NCBI GenBank assembly: GCA_903824665.1 | Contig: CAIJXT010000003.1 | Span: forward strand, 1 to 64,000 | Origin: an uncultured Bacteroidota bacterium | GTDB taxonomy: Bacteria; Bacteroidota; Bacteroidia; Chitinophagales; Chitinophagaceae | Reading direction: 5' to 3' | DNA length: 64,000 bases | Shown: positions 25,875-34,578 of the stretch, one piece after another | How the letters are laid out: each line of letters starts with the position of its first letter | Position numbering within the stretch: the stretch's first letter is position 1 | Translations under genes and position numbers: made by a program | Notes under the pieces: generated by a model | Databases searched by the model: none | Told to the model about the DNA's origin: nothing | What the model saw: only the letters and a program-made list of their open reading frames with translations

Positions 25875-26465
25875 TTACTTACTGATGAAATTTATTTTTT
25901 CTTTCAACCGCCTTCTGGCATCGTTCAGATACCATCGACTGTTTGTTTCATTTATACCTAATAATTCTCCAATTTCCTTGTGTGCGTAATTCTCGACGAC
26001 GAAGAGGTTAAAAACCGTTCGCTGCAGATTGGGTAAGCTATGTACCAATTCGAGCAACTCTTTGTGAGCGAGTTTTCCTACCGGTTCGCTGTTGACGAAA
26101 GCATCGTCGGCCAGTAATTCTTTATTGTTCTCCCGGGTAATGCCTTTTCGCATATAGTCGGTGATCGTGTTTACAACAATTCTGCGGATCCATCCCTCGA
26201 AAGATCCCTGAAAAGAATACTGAGCGAGTTTGGTAAGTACTTTGTAGAAAGAATCGTTGAGTATTTCTTCGGCAGCAACTTCATTGTTGTATATATATCT
26301 TTTTATCACACCATACGCTTTGGGCGCATACAAATCGTAGAGTTTTTTCTGAGCGCTTCTGGATTCGGCAATACACTCCTTAACCAGCACATACAGCTCA
26401 TTTTCTGGTTGCAGACTGTTGCCCGATTGCGGTTGTGGATTATATATATTACTATTCCCTTGCAC
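25875..26465 (-). CDS. ECF-type RNA polymerase sigma factor
   Basis: A 196-aa sigma-70-family factor. Region 2 reads ELVKECIAESRSAQKKLYDLYAPKAYGVIKRYIYNNEVAAEEILNDSFYKVLTKLAQYSFQGSFEGWIRRIVVNTITDYMRK, with the promoter-melting and -10 recognition patterns. Region 4 (LVHSLPNLQRTVFNLFVVENYAHKEIGELLGINETNSRWYLNDARRRLKEKI) is a standard HTH for the -35 element. No sigma 1.1 or region 3 is present, as expected for ECF. It is the first gene of a two-gene operon with the predicted anti-sigma protein, which would hold it inactive until an envelope signal arrives. Regulon unknown. Confidence 0.92.
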   Translation of the reverse strand: MQGNSNIYNPQPQSGNSLQPENELYVLVKECIAESRSAQKKLYDLYAPKAYGVIKRYIYNNEVAAEEILNDSFYKVLTKLAQYSFQGSFEGWIRRIVVNTITDYMRKGITRENNKELLADDAFVNSEPVGKLAHKELLELVHSLPNLQRTVFNLFVVENYAHKEIGELLGINETNSRWYLNDARRRLKEKINFISK

Positions 26466-26759
26466 TTCTTTTTCTTACGAGTTTTTACCTGCCCATGCGA
26501 TCTATAAACATTCGGTTATCTGCATAGACGACTGGTGTAATGAAAATGTTAGCCTGAAAAAAAAATAATGTTGTCACCTAACGTTTTACTCATTTCTCTC
26601 GTCAATAGATATGGCGAATTGTATGTATTGCCGAAAGTGAAATAAAATGTTGGAAATATTGACTGCAAATTGAATAAAATAGTCTGTATTTTGTGATAGC
26701 AATTCACCCGGCAGTAATGATGTCCACCGATTGTAAAAGTAACTGCAAAAAACTATTGT

Positions 26760-27656
26760 ATGAAAAAAATAATACTCCTTTGCTCCACACTACTGATTGC
26801 GATTTCCAGTTTTTGCCAGGTTACCTCTCTGAATGAGAACTTCAATACCAGCTGTCCTACAGGTTACAATCCACCGATGTGGATCACGTATAATCCGATA
26901 ATGGGCACATCGCCGGCAGGCAAGTGGCAATGTGCTGCCACAAGTGGCCGTAGTGGCACGCCGGGTACGAGCTGCTCGGGGCTATACGGGACACCACTGA
27001 CCTACCATCACGACACATCTATTTTTGTATCGCCTGAACTGGACCTTACGGGTTATGCGGGTGATATCTATGTGAATTTTGACACCAAAACATCTAATTA
27101 CAACCTTGGCGCAAAGATGGAGATACTGGCATCGAAGGATTCTACAATGGGAACCGATACTCTGGCATCGACGAGCGATACTGTTTATAATCTTACGCCG
27201 GCAATGACACCGATATTTGGCAATCCGGATCAGGCAGACTGGGTGACGCACCAGGTAGACCTGACGCCATTCAAATCGGTGGTGCCACTCTATATTGGTT
27301 TCAGGTATGTATCTTTTGATGGCACGAACGGCAGCAGGTGGTATCTTGACAACATCAGGACGACAACTGTGCAACTGGTGAATGTGGAGCAATTGCCGGG
27401 GAACAGTAAGCGTCTTCAGGTATCGGGCAGTGTACAAAACGGCACACTTAGGCTGGCATTGGGAGTACCAGCAACAAACAAATATGATCTTACCATTACC
27501 GACATGGCAGGCAGGCAACTGCACCACCAGCAAATTGCATTGCAGGCCGGTGAAAATTCAATTGCGGTGACCGATCTTTCTTTCGCGGCAGGTATGTATA
27601 TCGTAAAACTGGCGAATGCTCATTCATTTGGTGTGACCAGAGTGCCGGTATGGTAG
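26760..27656 (+). CDS. Secreted choice-of-anchor-type protein with T9SS type A sorting domain
   Basis: A 298-aa protein with signal peptide ending SSFCQ. The central ~190 residues (LNENFNTSCPTGYNPPMW...WQCAATSGRSG...SPELDLTGYAGDIYVNFDTKT...RWYLDNIRTTTV) follow the beta-sandwich pattern of choice-of-anchor J / MAM-like domains. The last ~75 residues (KYDLTITDMAGRQLHHQQIAL...AAGMYIVKLANAHS) are a T9SS type A sorting domain. It stands alone, with ~290 bp upstream and 121 bp before the next gene. Likely a surface-exposed binding protein; ligand unknown. Confidence 0.83.
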   Translation: MKKIILLCSTLLIAISSFCQVTSLNENFNTSCPTGYNPPMWITYNPIMGTSPAGKWQCAATSGRSGTPGTSCSGLYGTPLTYHHDTSIFVSPELDLTGYAGDIYVNFDTKTSNYNLGAKMEILASKDSTMGTDTLASTSDTVYNLTPAMTPIFGNPDQADWVTHQVDLTPFKSVVPLYIGFRYVSFDGTNGSRWYLDNIRTTTVQLVNVEQLPGNSKRLQVSGSVQNGTLRLALGVPATNKYDLTITDMAGRQLHHQQIALQAGENSIAVTDLSFAAGMYIVKLANAHSFGVTRVPVW

Positions 27657-27752
27657 GATGGCAAGATTCCTGATAGGCACCCTGATGCACGCACCTTGTA
27701 CTTTAGTACCTGTTGAAAACAGAATGCCCGTGATAGAACGTTGGTAAAAAAC

Positions 27753-27760
27753 TACCTTTG
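27753..27760 (+). promoter_or_regulatory. Predicted -7 box of the DtxR/MntR gene
   Basis: TACCTTTG matches TAnnTTTG and lies 17 bp before the start codon at 27778, implying a very short leader. No convincing -33 TTTG is seen at the usual distance. An inverted repeat GTACT-TT-AGTAC lies ~45 bp upstream. Confidence 0.4.
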
Positions 27761-27777
27761 CAACAGCGTCAGGTATT

Positions 27778-28434
27778 ATGCATACACTATCAGAAGAAAA
27801 TTATCTCAAAGCGATATACAATCTCTACAAGCAAGGGTTGACCAAGATCACACCTACGGCGATCTCGGAAGCACTGGGGAATAATCCTGCATCGGTGGTT
27901 GATATGATCAAAAAACTGGTTGACAAACAACTGGTAGAATACGAAAAAAGCAAGGGGGTAAAACTGACTGCAACCGGGGGGAAAGTGGCGATATCGATAG
28001 TGCGCAAGCACCGATTGTGGGAAGCTTTTCTGCTGGAGAAACTTGGCTATGGGTGGGACGAAGTACATGACATAGCTGAGCAGCTGGAACATGTGTATCA
28101 CCCGGATCTTGCCGATCGTCTTGATAAATTTCTTGGATTTCCGCAGTATGACCCGCATGGCGACCCCATACCCAAAGCCAACGGAGAGAGTGCAACTAGC
28201 TACAAAACACTGCTGGCCGAAATACCGGAAGGGAAAACCTGCCGTGTGGTGGCTGTAAAAGACACCAGTGCCGCTTTTCTGCAATACCTGAAGCGCCTGG
28301 AAATAGGCATAGGAACAACGATAAGCCTTACTGAAAAAATAGCATTTGACGATTCGATGGCGATCGTGATAGATGGGAGCACACACACTACTGTATCTAA
28401 AGTGTTTGCTGAAAATCTGCTGGTGCAGGAATAG
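27778..28434 (+). CDS. DtxR/MntR-family metal-dependent transcriptional regulator
   Basis: A 218-aa regulator. Residues 1-65 form the winged helix (TPTAISEALGNNPASVVDMIKKLVDKQLVEYEKSKGVKLT). The dimer/metal domain (~70-140) has RKHRLWEAFLLEKLGYGWDEVHDIAEQLEHV, containing the His and the Glu-x-x-Glu/His cluster that bind Mn or Fe in MntR/IdeR. Residues ~150-218 are an FeoA/SH3-like domain. Such proteins repress metal uptake genes when metal is bound. No transporter gene is adjacent here, so its targets lie elsewhere. The start is supported by the TAnnTTTG box 17 bp upstream. Confidence 0.9.
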   Translation: MHTLSEENYLKAIYNLYKQGLTKITPTAISEALGNNPASVVDMIKKLVDKQLVEYEKSKGVKLTATGGKVAISIVRKHRLWEAFLLEKLGYGWDEVHDIAEQLEHVYHPDLADRLDKFLGFPQYDPHGDPIPKANGESATSYKTLLAEIPEGKTCRVVAVKDTSAAFLQYLKRLEIGIGTTISLTEKIAFDDSMAIVIDGSTHTTVSKVFAENLLVQE

Positions 28435-28463
28435 TGCGGTCTGCACTATAACACTTACCTACC

Positions 28464-29030
28464 CTACCCCTGAACGGCCTTCAGCCTTTTACGATCGTGT
28501 TCCGAAACATCACTGCTATTGGTCATGTACCGGTGGATACGCTTGTACAAATCTTCATCAGTCTGCCGGTTTTGTGTCTGCAACAGGTAGGTGATCAGCA
28601 ATTGCCGGTCATTGGGGATGTTTTGAGCATAATTCAGAATGCCGGGTACATTGCATTGCACAGCAAAACGCAGGAATCGCAATTCGGTATCGGCGGGGCT
28701 CAGGGCAATGGCTTTCTCCAATTCGTTCTTGCCCCGGTAGAAGTATTTGAGTCTGGAGTAGGGATTCTGTAAATGGTTGCACATCATAATAGCGGCTACG
28801 GCCCTGTAACCCTGCAATACGGGTGTGGGTGACTGTTGTGCCTGAGTGATATCCAATAACTTCTGAGCGGCATTTTTGTCTTTATAAGCAGCGTAGTAGA
28901 GGTCGCGCCATGCGGTGGGTACGTGCTGTGCTGCAACAGCCATAGGAGTACCCATGGCGATAAAAAGAACTGTGCAGGCCAATGTAGCCAGGCAACGAAG
29001 CTTGAGAGAAAGGTGAGCAGGTGGGTACAT
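28464..29030 (-). CDS. Secreted conserved Bacteroidota protein of unknown function
   Basis: A 188-aa protein. I chose the ATG at 29030 (MYPPAHLSLK), 4 bp after the preceding gene; an earlier in-frame Met would overlap it. A hydrophobic N-terminal segment (~9-35) ends near AVAAQ, a likely signal peptide. The body is helical, with GYRAVAAIMMCNHLQNPYSRLKYFYRGKNELEKAIALSPADTELRFLRFAVQCNVPGILNY written across ~60 residues. It is TPR-like in feel, and I associate this pattern with uncharacterised Bacteroidota proteins. Last gene of a likely four-gene operon beginning with the cupin gene at 30432. Function unknown. Confidence 0.7.
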   Translation of the reverse strand: MYPPAHLSLKLRCLATLACTVLFIAMGTPMAVAAQHVPTAWRDLYYAAYKDKNAAQKLLDITQAQQSPTPVLQGYRAVAAIMMCNHLQNPYSRLKYFYRGKNELEKAIALSPADTELRFLRFAVQCNVPGILNYAQNIPNDRQLLITYLLQTQNRQTDEDLYKRIHRYMTNSSDVSEHDRKRLKAVQG

Positions 29031-29034
29031 AACA

Positions 29035-29559
29035 CTATTTCGATGTGGGAAAGACAATGCCATCGAGGTAGAGGTTGGCTTTGGTGTCCTGGAGTGCGGT
29101 GGGAGAAATTACAATCAGGACTGCGATAAACTGACCATCCGTCCAGCCTTTGACTCTGATGTTATTCTTGTCTTTGTCTGTCCAGTAGTCGATGATTCCT
29201 CTTGTGTCTTCCCGCCCACGGAGTTTATGGCCTTTTCCATATCCGGTGGACCCTGTGATCTGGAAGTTGGATTTGAGGTAATCAAGGTATTGAAGGAGTA
29301 CTTCTTCGGCGGCATTTAACTCTTTAATGCGGTCCTTCATGCGGACACATATGATGTCATAGATTACCCCATCCTGCTTGCATTCTCCGGTGTAGACCTT
29401 TGATGAATCGGGGCTGGTTTCGAGGTCGAACTTGCCGGGGTCGCAAAAGAAATAGGCAGAACAACCGGACTTATCGATGGGGTATTTTTTGAGGGTTTGC
29501 GACCGCACAAGTGGTAGTGCGGTAACGAACAACAAACATACCAGAATGTATTTCCTCAT
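29035..29559 (-). CDS. Small secreted protein of unknown function
   Basis: A 174-aa protein with a signal peptide (MRKYILVCLLFVTALPLVRSQ). The mature part contains CSAYFFCDPGKFDL and ECKQDGVIYDIICVRMKD, with four Cys that could form two disulfides. The C-terminal half (IIDYWTDKDKNNIRVKGWTDGQFIAVLIVI) is beta-rich. No known motif. Its start lies 1 bp after the stop of the OsmC gene and its stop 4 bp before the next start, so translational coupling is likely. Confidence 0.7.
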   Translation of the reverse strand: MRKYILVCLLFVTALPLVRSQTLKKYPIDKSGCSAYFFCDPGKFDLETSPDSSKVYTGECKQDGVIYDIICVRMKDRIKELNAAEEVLLQYLDYLKSNFQITGSTGYGKGHKLRGREDTRGIIDYWTDKDKNNIRVKGWTDGQFIAVLIVISPTALQDTKANLYLDGIVFPTSK

Positions 29560-29560
29560 C

Positions 29561-30034
29561 TTATTCTATAATAAAAACTGGTTTGTGATATACCGGAAAA
29601 TTGCAGGAGTTGGCGATGAAGCACATTTCATGGGCTTTTTCGTGAAGGGTTTGTGCCTTTTCGTTCATTGTGGCAGCGGTGATGGTGATGACCGGATTGA
29701 GGGTGACATCGGTGAACCTTCCACGTTCTTTTGGGGTGGCTTCGACCATGTTGCCTTCGGGGTTGTCGATATAGGCGGTGACCACTATGCCGGCATCGGC
29801 ACAGAGGTGCAGGTACCACAACATGTGGCAGGAAGAAATGGCGGCTACCAGAAATTCCTCCGGATTATACTTTGTGGGGTCGCCACGAAAAGCCGGGTCG
29901 GACGAACAATGCAAGTCCTGCTTTCCGGCGGCAGACATTGTATGACTGCGCTGGTAGGCGGCAGCGTGGGTGGTGCCGGTGCCGGCGTTGCCGGTCCATT
30001 CGATCTTCAACTGGTAGTGGTGGTGCCCTTTCAT
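29561..30034 (-). CDS. OsmC/Ohr-family protein
   Basis: A 157-aa OsmC-type protein. The family core is seen in YNPEEFLVAAISSCHMLWYLHLCADAGI, with the first reactive Cys in SSCHMLW, and AHEMCFIANSCNFPV near the C-terminus, with the second catalytic Cys and Arg-poor surroundings. Such proteins form dimers that reduce organic hydroperoxides, or act on unknown substrates in the YhfA/OsmC branch. The N-terminus has HHHYQLKIEWTGNAGTGT, typical of the OsmC branch. Cytoplasmic. It follows the cupin gene by 38 bp and has its own possible promoter. Confidence 0.87.
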   Translation of the reverse strand: MKGHHHYQLKIEWTGNAGTGTTHAAAYQRSHTMSAAGKQDLHCSSDPAFRGDPTKYNPEEFLVAAISSCHMLWYLHLCADAGIVVTAYIDNPEGNMVEATPKERGRFTDVTLNPVITITAATMNEKAQTLHEKAHEMCFIANSCNFPVYHKPVFIIE

Positions 30035-30053
30035 TTGACGATTGTTGTTTGAA

Positions 30054-30061
30054 CAAAAATA
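30054..30061 (-). promoter_or_regulatory. Possible internal -7 box upstream of the OsmC gene
   Basis: On the minus strand TATTTTTG matches TAnnTTTG, 19 bp before the OsmC start codon and just past the cupin stop. It could give the OsmC gene and the two downstream genes their own transcript. Confidence 0.3.
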
Positions 30062-30072
30062 CGAAACTGTTT

Positions 30073-30432
30073 TTACAACGATTGCAGATCATGACGTGTG
30101 AGCCCGCCACCAGCATCGCCGGTATTGAGTGTGCCTGCGGGCTCAAACAACAACACACTCACTTCGTGTGCAGCAACGGGGCGATGCTCTACCCCTCTGG
30201 GTACGACCAGCATTTCGCCGGTAGTGAGGGATACCGTACGATCGCGGAATTCCATATCGAATGCACCATCGAGCACATAAAACAACTCGTCTTCATGCTC
30301 ATGGCTGTGCCAAACGAAAGCGCCCTGAAACTTGACGAGCTTGACATGCTGACCGTTGAGGGCTGCAATAATTCGCGGGTTCCAGTGATCTGAAAACAAC
30401 GATAGTTTCTCTGCTATGTTTATCTTATTCAT
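30073..30432 (-). CDS. Small cupin-domain protein
   Basis: A 119-aa single-domain cupin. I chose the ATG at 30432 ([10 protein letters not shown]); an upstream in-frame Met lies beyond the terminator hairpin of the preceding gene. Cupin motif 1 is [22 protein letters not shown] (two His, Glu, later His as metal ligands), and motif 2 is [14 protein letters not shown] metal-binding beta-barrel is therefore expected; substrate or regulator role is unknown. First gene of the cluster cupin-OsmC-secreted-secreted. Confidence 0.85.
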   Translation of the reverse strand: MNKINIAEKLSLFSDHWNPRIIAALNGQHVKLVKFQGAFVWHSHEHEDELFYVLDGAFDMEFRDRTVSLTTGEMLVVPRGVEHRPVAAHEVSVLLFEPAGTLNTGDAGGGLTRHDLQSL

Positions 30433-30448
30433 ACTGTCAATAGTAAGG

Positions 30449-30473
30449 AAAGCCGCCTTTGGGGGGCGGCTTT
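30449..30473 (-). terminator. Terminator between the giant adhesin and the cupin gene
   Basis: AAAGCCGCC (30449-30457) pairs with GGCGGCTTT (30465-30473) around a 7-nt loop, 29 bp past the adhesin stop. The U-run on the minus strand is weak. Confidence 0.65.
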
Positions 30474-30501
30474 CACGAGTTATCATCCGGGAAACATCAG
30501 T

Positions 30502-33500
30502 TTACCTAAGTAAAGTGACATTGCCTGTCTTATTAAATGCATTGCCTGTGGTAGAAATTGCGGTGATGTCGTACACATAAACACCCACCGGCTGAGGCGT
30601 GCCTTTGTACGTACCATCCCAACCTTCCTCTATATTGCTGGTCTGGAAAACCACTACACCCCAGCGATCATAGATACGGAAGTGACGCAATGTTCCGTTA
30701 CCACGCTTGATGAGCCTGAAAGTACCATTGGCTCCATTGCCGGGGGCAAATGCATTGGGCACTGTAAACACCGGCTCTGTGTTGATGTAGATATTGATTG
30801 AGTCTTTTGTTTTGCAACCCCACTCTGTAACACCTGTGAGCACATACTTAGTGCTGATCTGTGGTGCAGCAACCGGGTTGGCGATATACTTGCTACTGAG
30901 GCCACCTGCCGGGGTCCAACTGTAGATACTACAATTGGTGACGGGATCTATCTGGTAGTTTTCGCCGGGGTATAACGTTACCGAGTCCTGCAGGTGAATA
31001 ACGGCTGCTGCCTTGACTGTTACAGATACGGTTGCCGTGTCTGTGCAGCCATACATATTGCTTGTGACAACTGTATACTCCATATCTGTTTCCGGACGTG
31101 CAATTACTTTGGCACCTGCCGTATCGCTGAGGTACATTTCGGGGTACCAATGGTAATAGGCGATAGCATCAGTATTGATGGCTGTGAGCAATACAGAGTC
31201 ATGCGGGCAAACTACAACATCAGGACTAACAGACACTGTGGGTGTTGGATTTATGGTTACCCTGATAGAGTCGATGGCGCTTGGGCAATCCATGACCGTC
31301 TGATTGGCGTAGTAGAAAGTAATACCCGTAAGATCTGTCTGCGGCTTTGGTGGAACCGGACTACCTATACCACCCGGAGCGGCAGATGAGAACCAAAGTA
31401 CATTGCTGCCAAATGCCTGCAGATATGGGGCATCGTAGTACTGGCAATAAGTGAGCCACTTAACCCATGGCGGTGGCGGTGTAGGATTGACCACCACTGT
31501 GACACTGGCAGAATTGGTACAACCATCGAGCAGCACATTGACGTGGTAAACACCGGCGTATTCTGTACTAACGGGTGTGCGTACCGGATCCTGTGCGTTG
31601 GAAGCAAAGACATAGGGACCAGACCAGGTAAACAACGCCCCGGTGGCCGCTATGGCATGCAGCATGAGTGTATCGCCACTACCTGAGCACACCGGCGAAT
31701 TGCTGGTGGCGACAATAGATGGTGTAGCAGTAATACTCACCGAAATAACAGCAGCAACGGAACAACTACCCACCGACACAACAAGTGTATACACACCGCT
31801 GGCAGCGGTAGTGATATTCAATATAGACGGGTTCTGATCTGTGGATGCAAATGAGTTTGGTCCGGTCCAACTGTAGGATACCCCTGCTGTGCCGCTGCTG
31901 GCAGCCAGTGTAAGCGTATCGCCCTCGCAAATGCTAGGGCCGGGCGCGCCAGGACTGTTAGTTGTGATGGAAGTGATAGTAGGTGTAGTATCGACTACCG
32001 CAAAAATAGATTCGACCGCTGAAGAGCAACCATTTAAAGTAACCACTACCGAATAGGTGCCAGTGTTGGCTGTAATAGCGGGGTTGATTGTAGGATACTG
32101 CAAAGTAGATGTAAACGACAGCGGACCGGTCCATGCGAACGTAGAACCCGGAGGCGCAGTGGTTGTGAGATTAAGCGGGTTGCCTGAGCATACCGGCGAA
32201 TTGGTGCCCAGCACAGGTACCGGAGTGAGCCGTATCTCTACCAAAGTAGTACTGCGACTACTGCAAGCACCCAGGGAAGCCGTTACTGTGTATGTACCAG
32301 AGGCTGTAAGCGGTGCATTGAGCATCACCGGATTTTGCAACGTTGAAGTAAAACCAGACGGACCACTCCAACTATATGTCACACCCGGGGTGGCACTGTT
32401 TGAATAAAGGAAGAGTGTGTCGCCCTCGCAAACCGGCGTGTTGCTGCTGATGACAGGTGTGGCCGGAGTAGAATCGATGGTTACACTTACCGAGCTACTG
32501 TCTACACAACCATTAAACGTGGCCACTACGGTATAGACACCAGAGTATGAGGTAGGTGCGGTGACACGGGAAGGATCGGAGAAGGTAGAACTGAAGCCTG
32601 CAGGCCCTGTCCAAACCCATGTTTCGCCAACTGAGTCGGGGTTGGAATACAAGATGAGCGTGTTGCCAGAGCATACCGGCGGATTGTAAGTAGCCGTAAT
32701 GATGGGCTTGGGTTTGAGGAGCACATGTGTACGCTCGGTATCCACTACCGTTCCTACGGTTTTAATGATATAATACCAACCCGTATCAACCATAGCGATG
32801 TGTGGTATTTTGACATTTTGAGTAGCGCCTCTGAACGTGCCGGGTAAACCCGGGCCATACCAATTGTAAGTGGCACCTGTAGAATCGCCGTGAGCAAACA
32901 GCCTCAGTGTATCGTCGACACAGATTCGGGCTACATCAGGACTATTACTAGAAGCGGAGAAACATGGCGGCAGGTAAAGCGTGAACTGGAAGGTGTTGCA
33001 ACTTGAAGTATCAGAGCTAGTGATGGTGTAGGTAATACCTGATCCGATCAGTGCCGGATTTATGCTATTGGTGATGCCGGTTGTGGCAGCAAGACCAGTA
33101 GCTGGCGACCATGTCCAGTTGGTGCAGCCCCATTCTCCATTTACGATATTTACCGGAACTGACGTCATACCACAAGCATTGAAGGTATCGACATTGGGTG
33201 CAAGTGCACAATTCACATTCAGCCGTGGCTGACGGAAAGCGCTATCAACTGCTGTAGAGTCTGTGAAGATCCATGCAAACGAGATACGTGTACTGTCGCC
33301 GGGTGCGAGGTTGCCGAGGTTGTATACGAGCCCCATCGCTATGTCCTGACTTAGCGTAGTGGTGTACAAAGCAGAATAGTAGGGAGATGCGCTGGCCGGG
33401 GTAGTACCGGCCCACATATCGCTGAGCTGCACTGTAACTGCAGAAGGCCAGGCAACATAAATAATGGCTTTTGCGCGGCAGTCTTTGGTGGCCAGACCAA

Positions 33501-34308
33501 CGAAAGCATCGGGGCGAATACCGCCGGGAGGCACTGAATTGACCTCAACGCGGTGCTGTGCATCGTTCTGATAACAAATGTGATTGTTGCTGGGATAGGA
33601 GCCCGGAGCGAGTGTAGCAACATCGTTGTCAGGGTCGCCGGTAACGAGGTAGTACAAGCCTGTGATAGGAGTAGCGCCTGTGTTTCTAAAGGTAACGGTA
33701 ACGAAGTCCCATCCGGCATTTGTGTCGACCCTGTTCATGGAGCGGATGGAGAGATTACCACCACCCACTGCGTAGTTGCCCGCCCAATAACCAGCTGCTG
33801 TGCTCTGCATATATGGACCACATGGAGAACCGGGGGTCTGGATGTAGCCGACATTGGTACCTGAAAAAGTGGCGCCCACGCCGAGGTTGAAACCCTCGTC
33901 TGTAAAATATGCGTCGCTTCTTACTCCATTCATTTGTACTGCCCAGCCATCGAAGGGCGTACCAGGGAGGAAGTAAGGACCATAATGGCAACAATTGGTA
34001 GTAGTGGGAGAGCCAACGGTCCAGCCGTCGTTTCCGGGATCGAAGCTAAAGTCCAGACCATTGCCAGCCGGTATAACCCCGGTAATAGGGTCTATGTAAC
34101 TCAAAAAAACATCGGTAGGTGCTGAATGGCTGTGGTAACCTGCCGGGACCGGCATTGTATTGCCCCATGAACCGTTTGGAGCGACACCAACTTCGAGCCT
34201 TTTGCCTTGCAGAAAGATCTGATCTCCGAACATTTGGGCTTTTGCTGGTGTTCCCGTCATGAACAATGCACCAAGCAAAAACGGCAAAATATATTTCTGT
34301 AATTTCAT
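30502..34308 (-). CDS. Giant Ig-repeat adhesin with T9SS type B C-terminus (mosaic protein 1)
   Basis: A 1268-aa secreted protein. The start MKLQKYILPFLLG is preferred over a Met six codons upstream; the signal peptide ends TPAKAQ. Residues ~25-330 are the same N-terminal domain as in the protein at 13605-16694 (FLQGKRLEVGVAPNGSWG...PAGYHSH). About seven ~82-residue Ig-like modules follow, each starting PVCSG/PVCEG and containing YSWSGPxGFxSTxQNP and SGVYTV. The last ~390 residues, including the type B sorting domain (VPNAFAPGNGANGTFRLIKRG...RIYDRWGVVVF...GWDGTYKGTPQPVGVYVYD), are closely similar to the end of the neighbouring protein at 34579-37713. Probably a cell-surface adhesin. A leader hairpin lies at 34350-34369. 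Confidence 0.88.
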   Translation of the reverse strand: MKLQKYILPFLLGALFMTGTPAKAQMFGDQIFLQGKRLEVGVAPNGSWGNTMPVPAGYHSHSAPTDVFLSYIDPITGVIPAGNGLDFSFDPGNDGWTVGSPTTTNCCHYGPYFLPGTPFDGWAVQMNGVRSDAYFTDEGFNLGVGATFSGTNVGYIQTPGSPCGPYMQSTAAGYWAGNYAVGGGNLSIRSMNRVDTNAGWDFVTVTFRNTGATPITGLYYLVTGDPDNDVATLAPGSYPSNNHICYQNDAQHRVEVNSVPPGGIRPDAFVGLATKDCRAKAIIYVAWPSAVTVQLSDMWAGTTPASASPYYSALYTTTLSQDIAMGLVYNLGNLAPGDSTRISFAWIFTDSTAVDSAFRQPRLNVNCALAPNVDTFNACGMTSVPVNIVNGEWGCTNWTWSPATGLAATTGITNSINPALIGSGITYTITSSDTSSCNTFQFTLYLPPCFSASSNSPDVARICVDDTLRLFAHGDSTGATYNWYGPGLPGTFRGATQNVKIPHIAMVDTGWYYIIKTVGTVVDTERTHVLLKPKPIITATYNPPVCSGNTLILYSNPDSVGETWVWTGPAGFSSTFSDPSRVTAPTSYSGVYTVVATFNGCVDSSSVSVTIDSTPATPVISSNTPVCEGDTLFLYSNSATPGVTYSWSGPSGFTSTLQNPVMLNAPLTASGTYTVTASLGACSSRSTTLVEIRLTPVPVLGTNSPVCSGNPLNLTTTAPPGSTFAWTGPLSFTSTLQYPTINPAITANTGTYSVVVTLNGCSSAVESIFAVVDTTPTITSITTNSPGAPGPSICEGDTLTLAASSGTAGVSYSWTGPNSFASTDQNPSILNITTAASGVYTLVVSVGSCSVAAVISVSITATPSIVATSNSPVCSGSGDTLMLHAIAATGALFTWSGPYVFASNAQDPVRTPVSTEYAGVYHVNVLLDGCTNSASVTVVVNPTPPPPWVKWLTYCQYYDAPYLQAFGSNVLWFSSAAPGGIGSPVPPKPQTDLTGITFYYANQTVMDCPSAIDSIRVTINPTPTVSVSPDVVVCPHDSVLLTAINTDAIAYYHWYPEMYLSDTAGAKVIARPETDMEYTVVTSNMYGCTDTATVSVTVKAAAVIHLQDSVTLYPGENYQIDPVTNCSIYSWTPAGGLSSKYIANPVAAPQISTKYVLTGVTEWGCKTKDSINIYINTEPVFTVPNAFAPGNGANGTFRLIKRGNGTLRHFRIYDRWGVVVFQTSNIEEGWDGTYKGTPQPVGVYVYDITAISTTGNAFNKTGNVTLLR

Positions 34309-34578
34309 AGTACTGCGCTTAAACACTCTAAAACGTCCTTGTTATGCCGCCATTTTTCGCAAAAAATGGGCGAGCGTATAAAAATAAAGAATTTTTCACT
34401 ATTTACAAAAAATAGCGAAATTCAGGTATATATACACTAAAGACGGTGAAAAAGCCGTTGAGGATGGGTAGAAAAAGCCAGAAAAGTACATATTATAAAG
34501 GGTATGTCGTTTCAGATAGATACTGAATACAATACCATTCACAAAACAAAAAATATAACACAACAATGTCTGGTGTTA

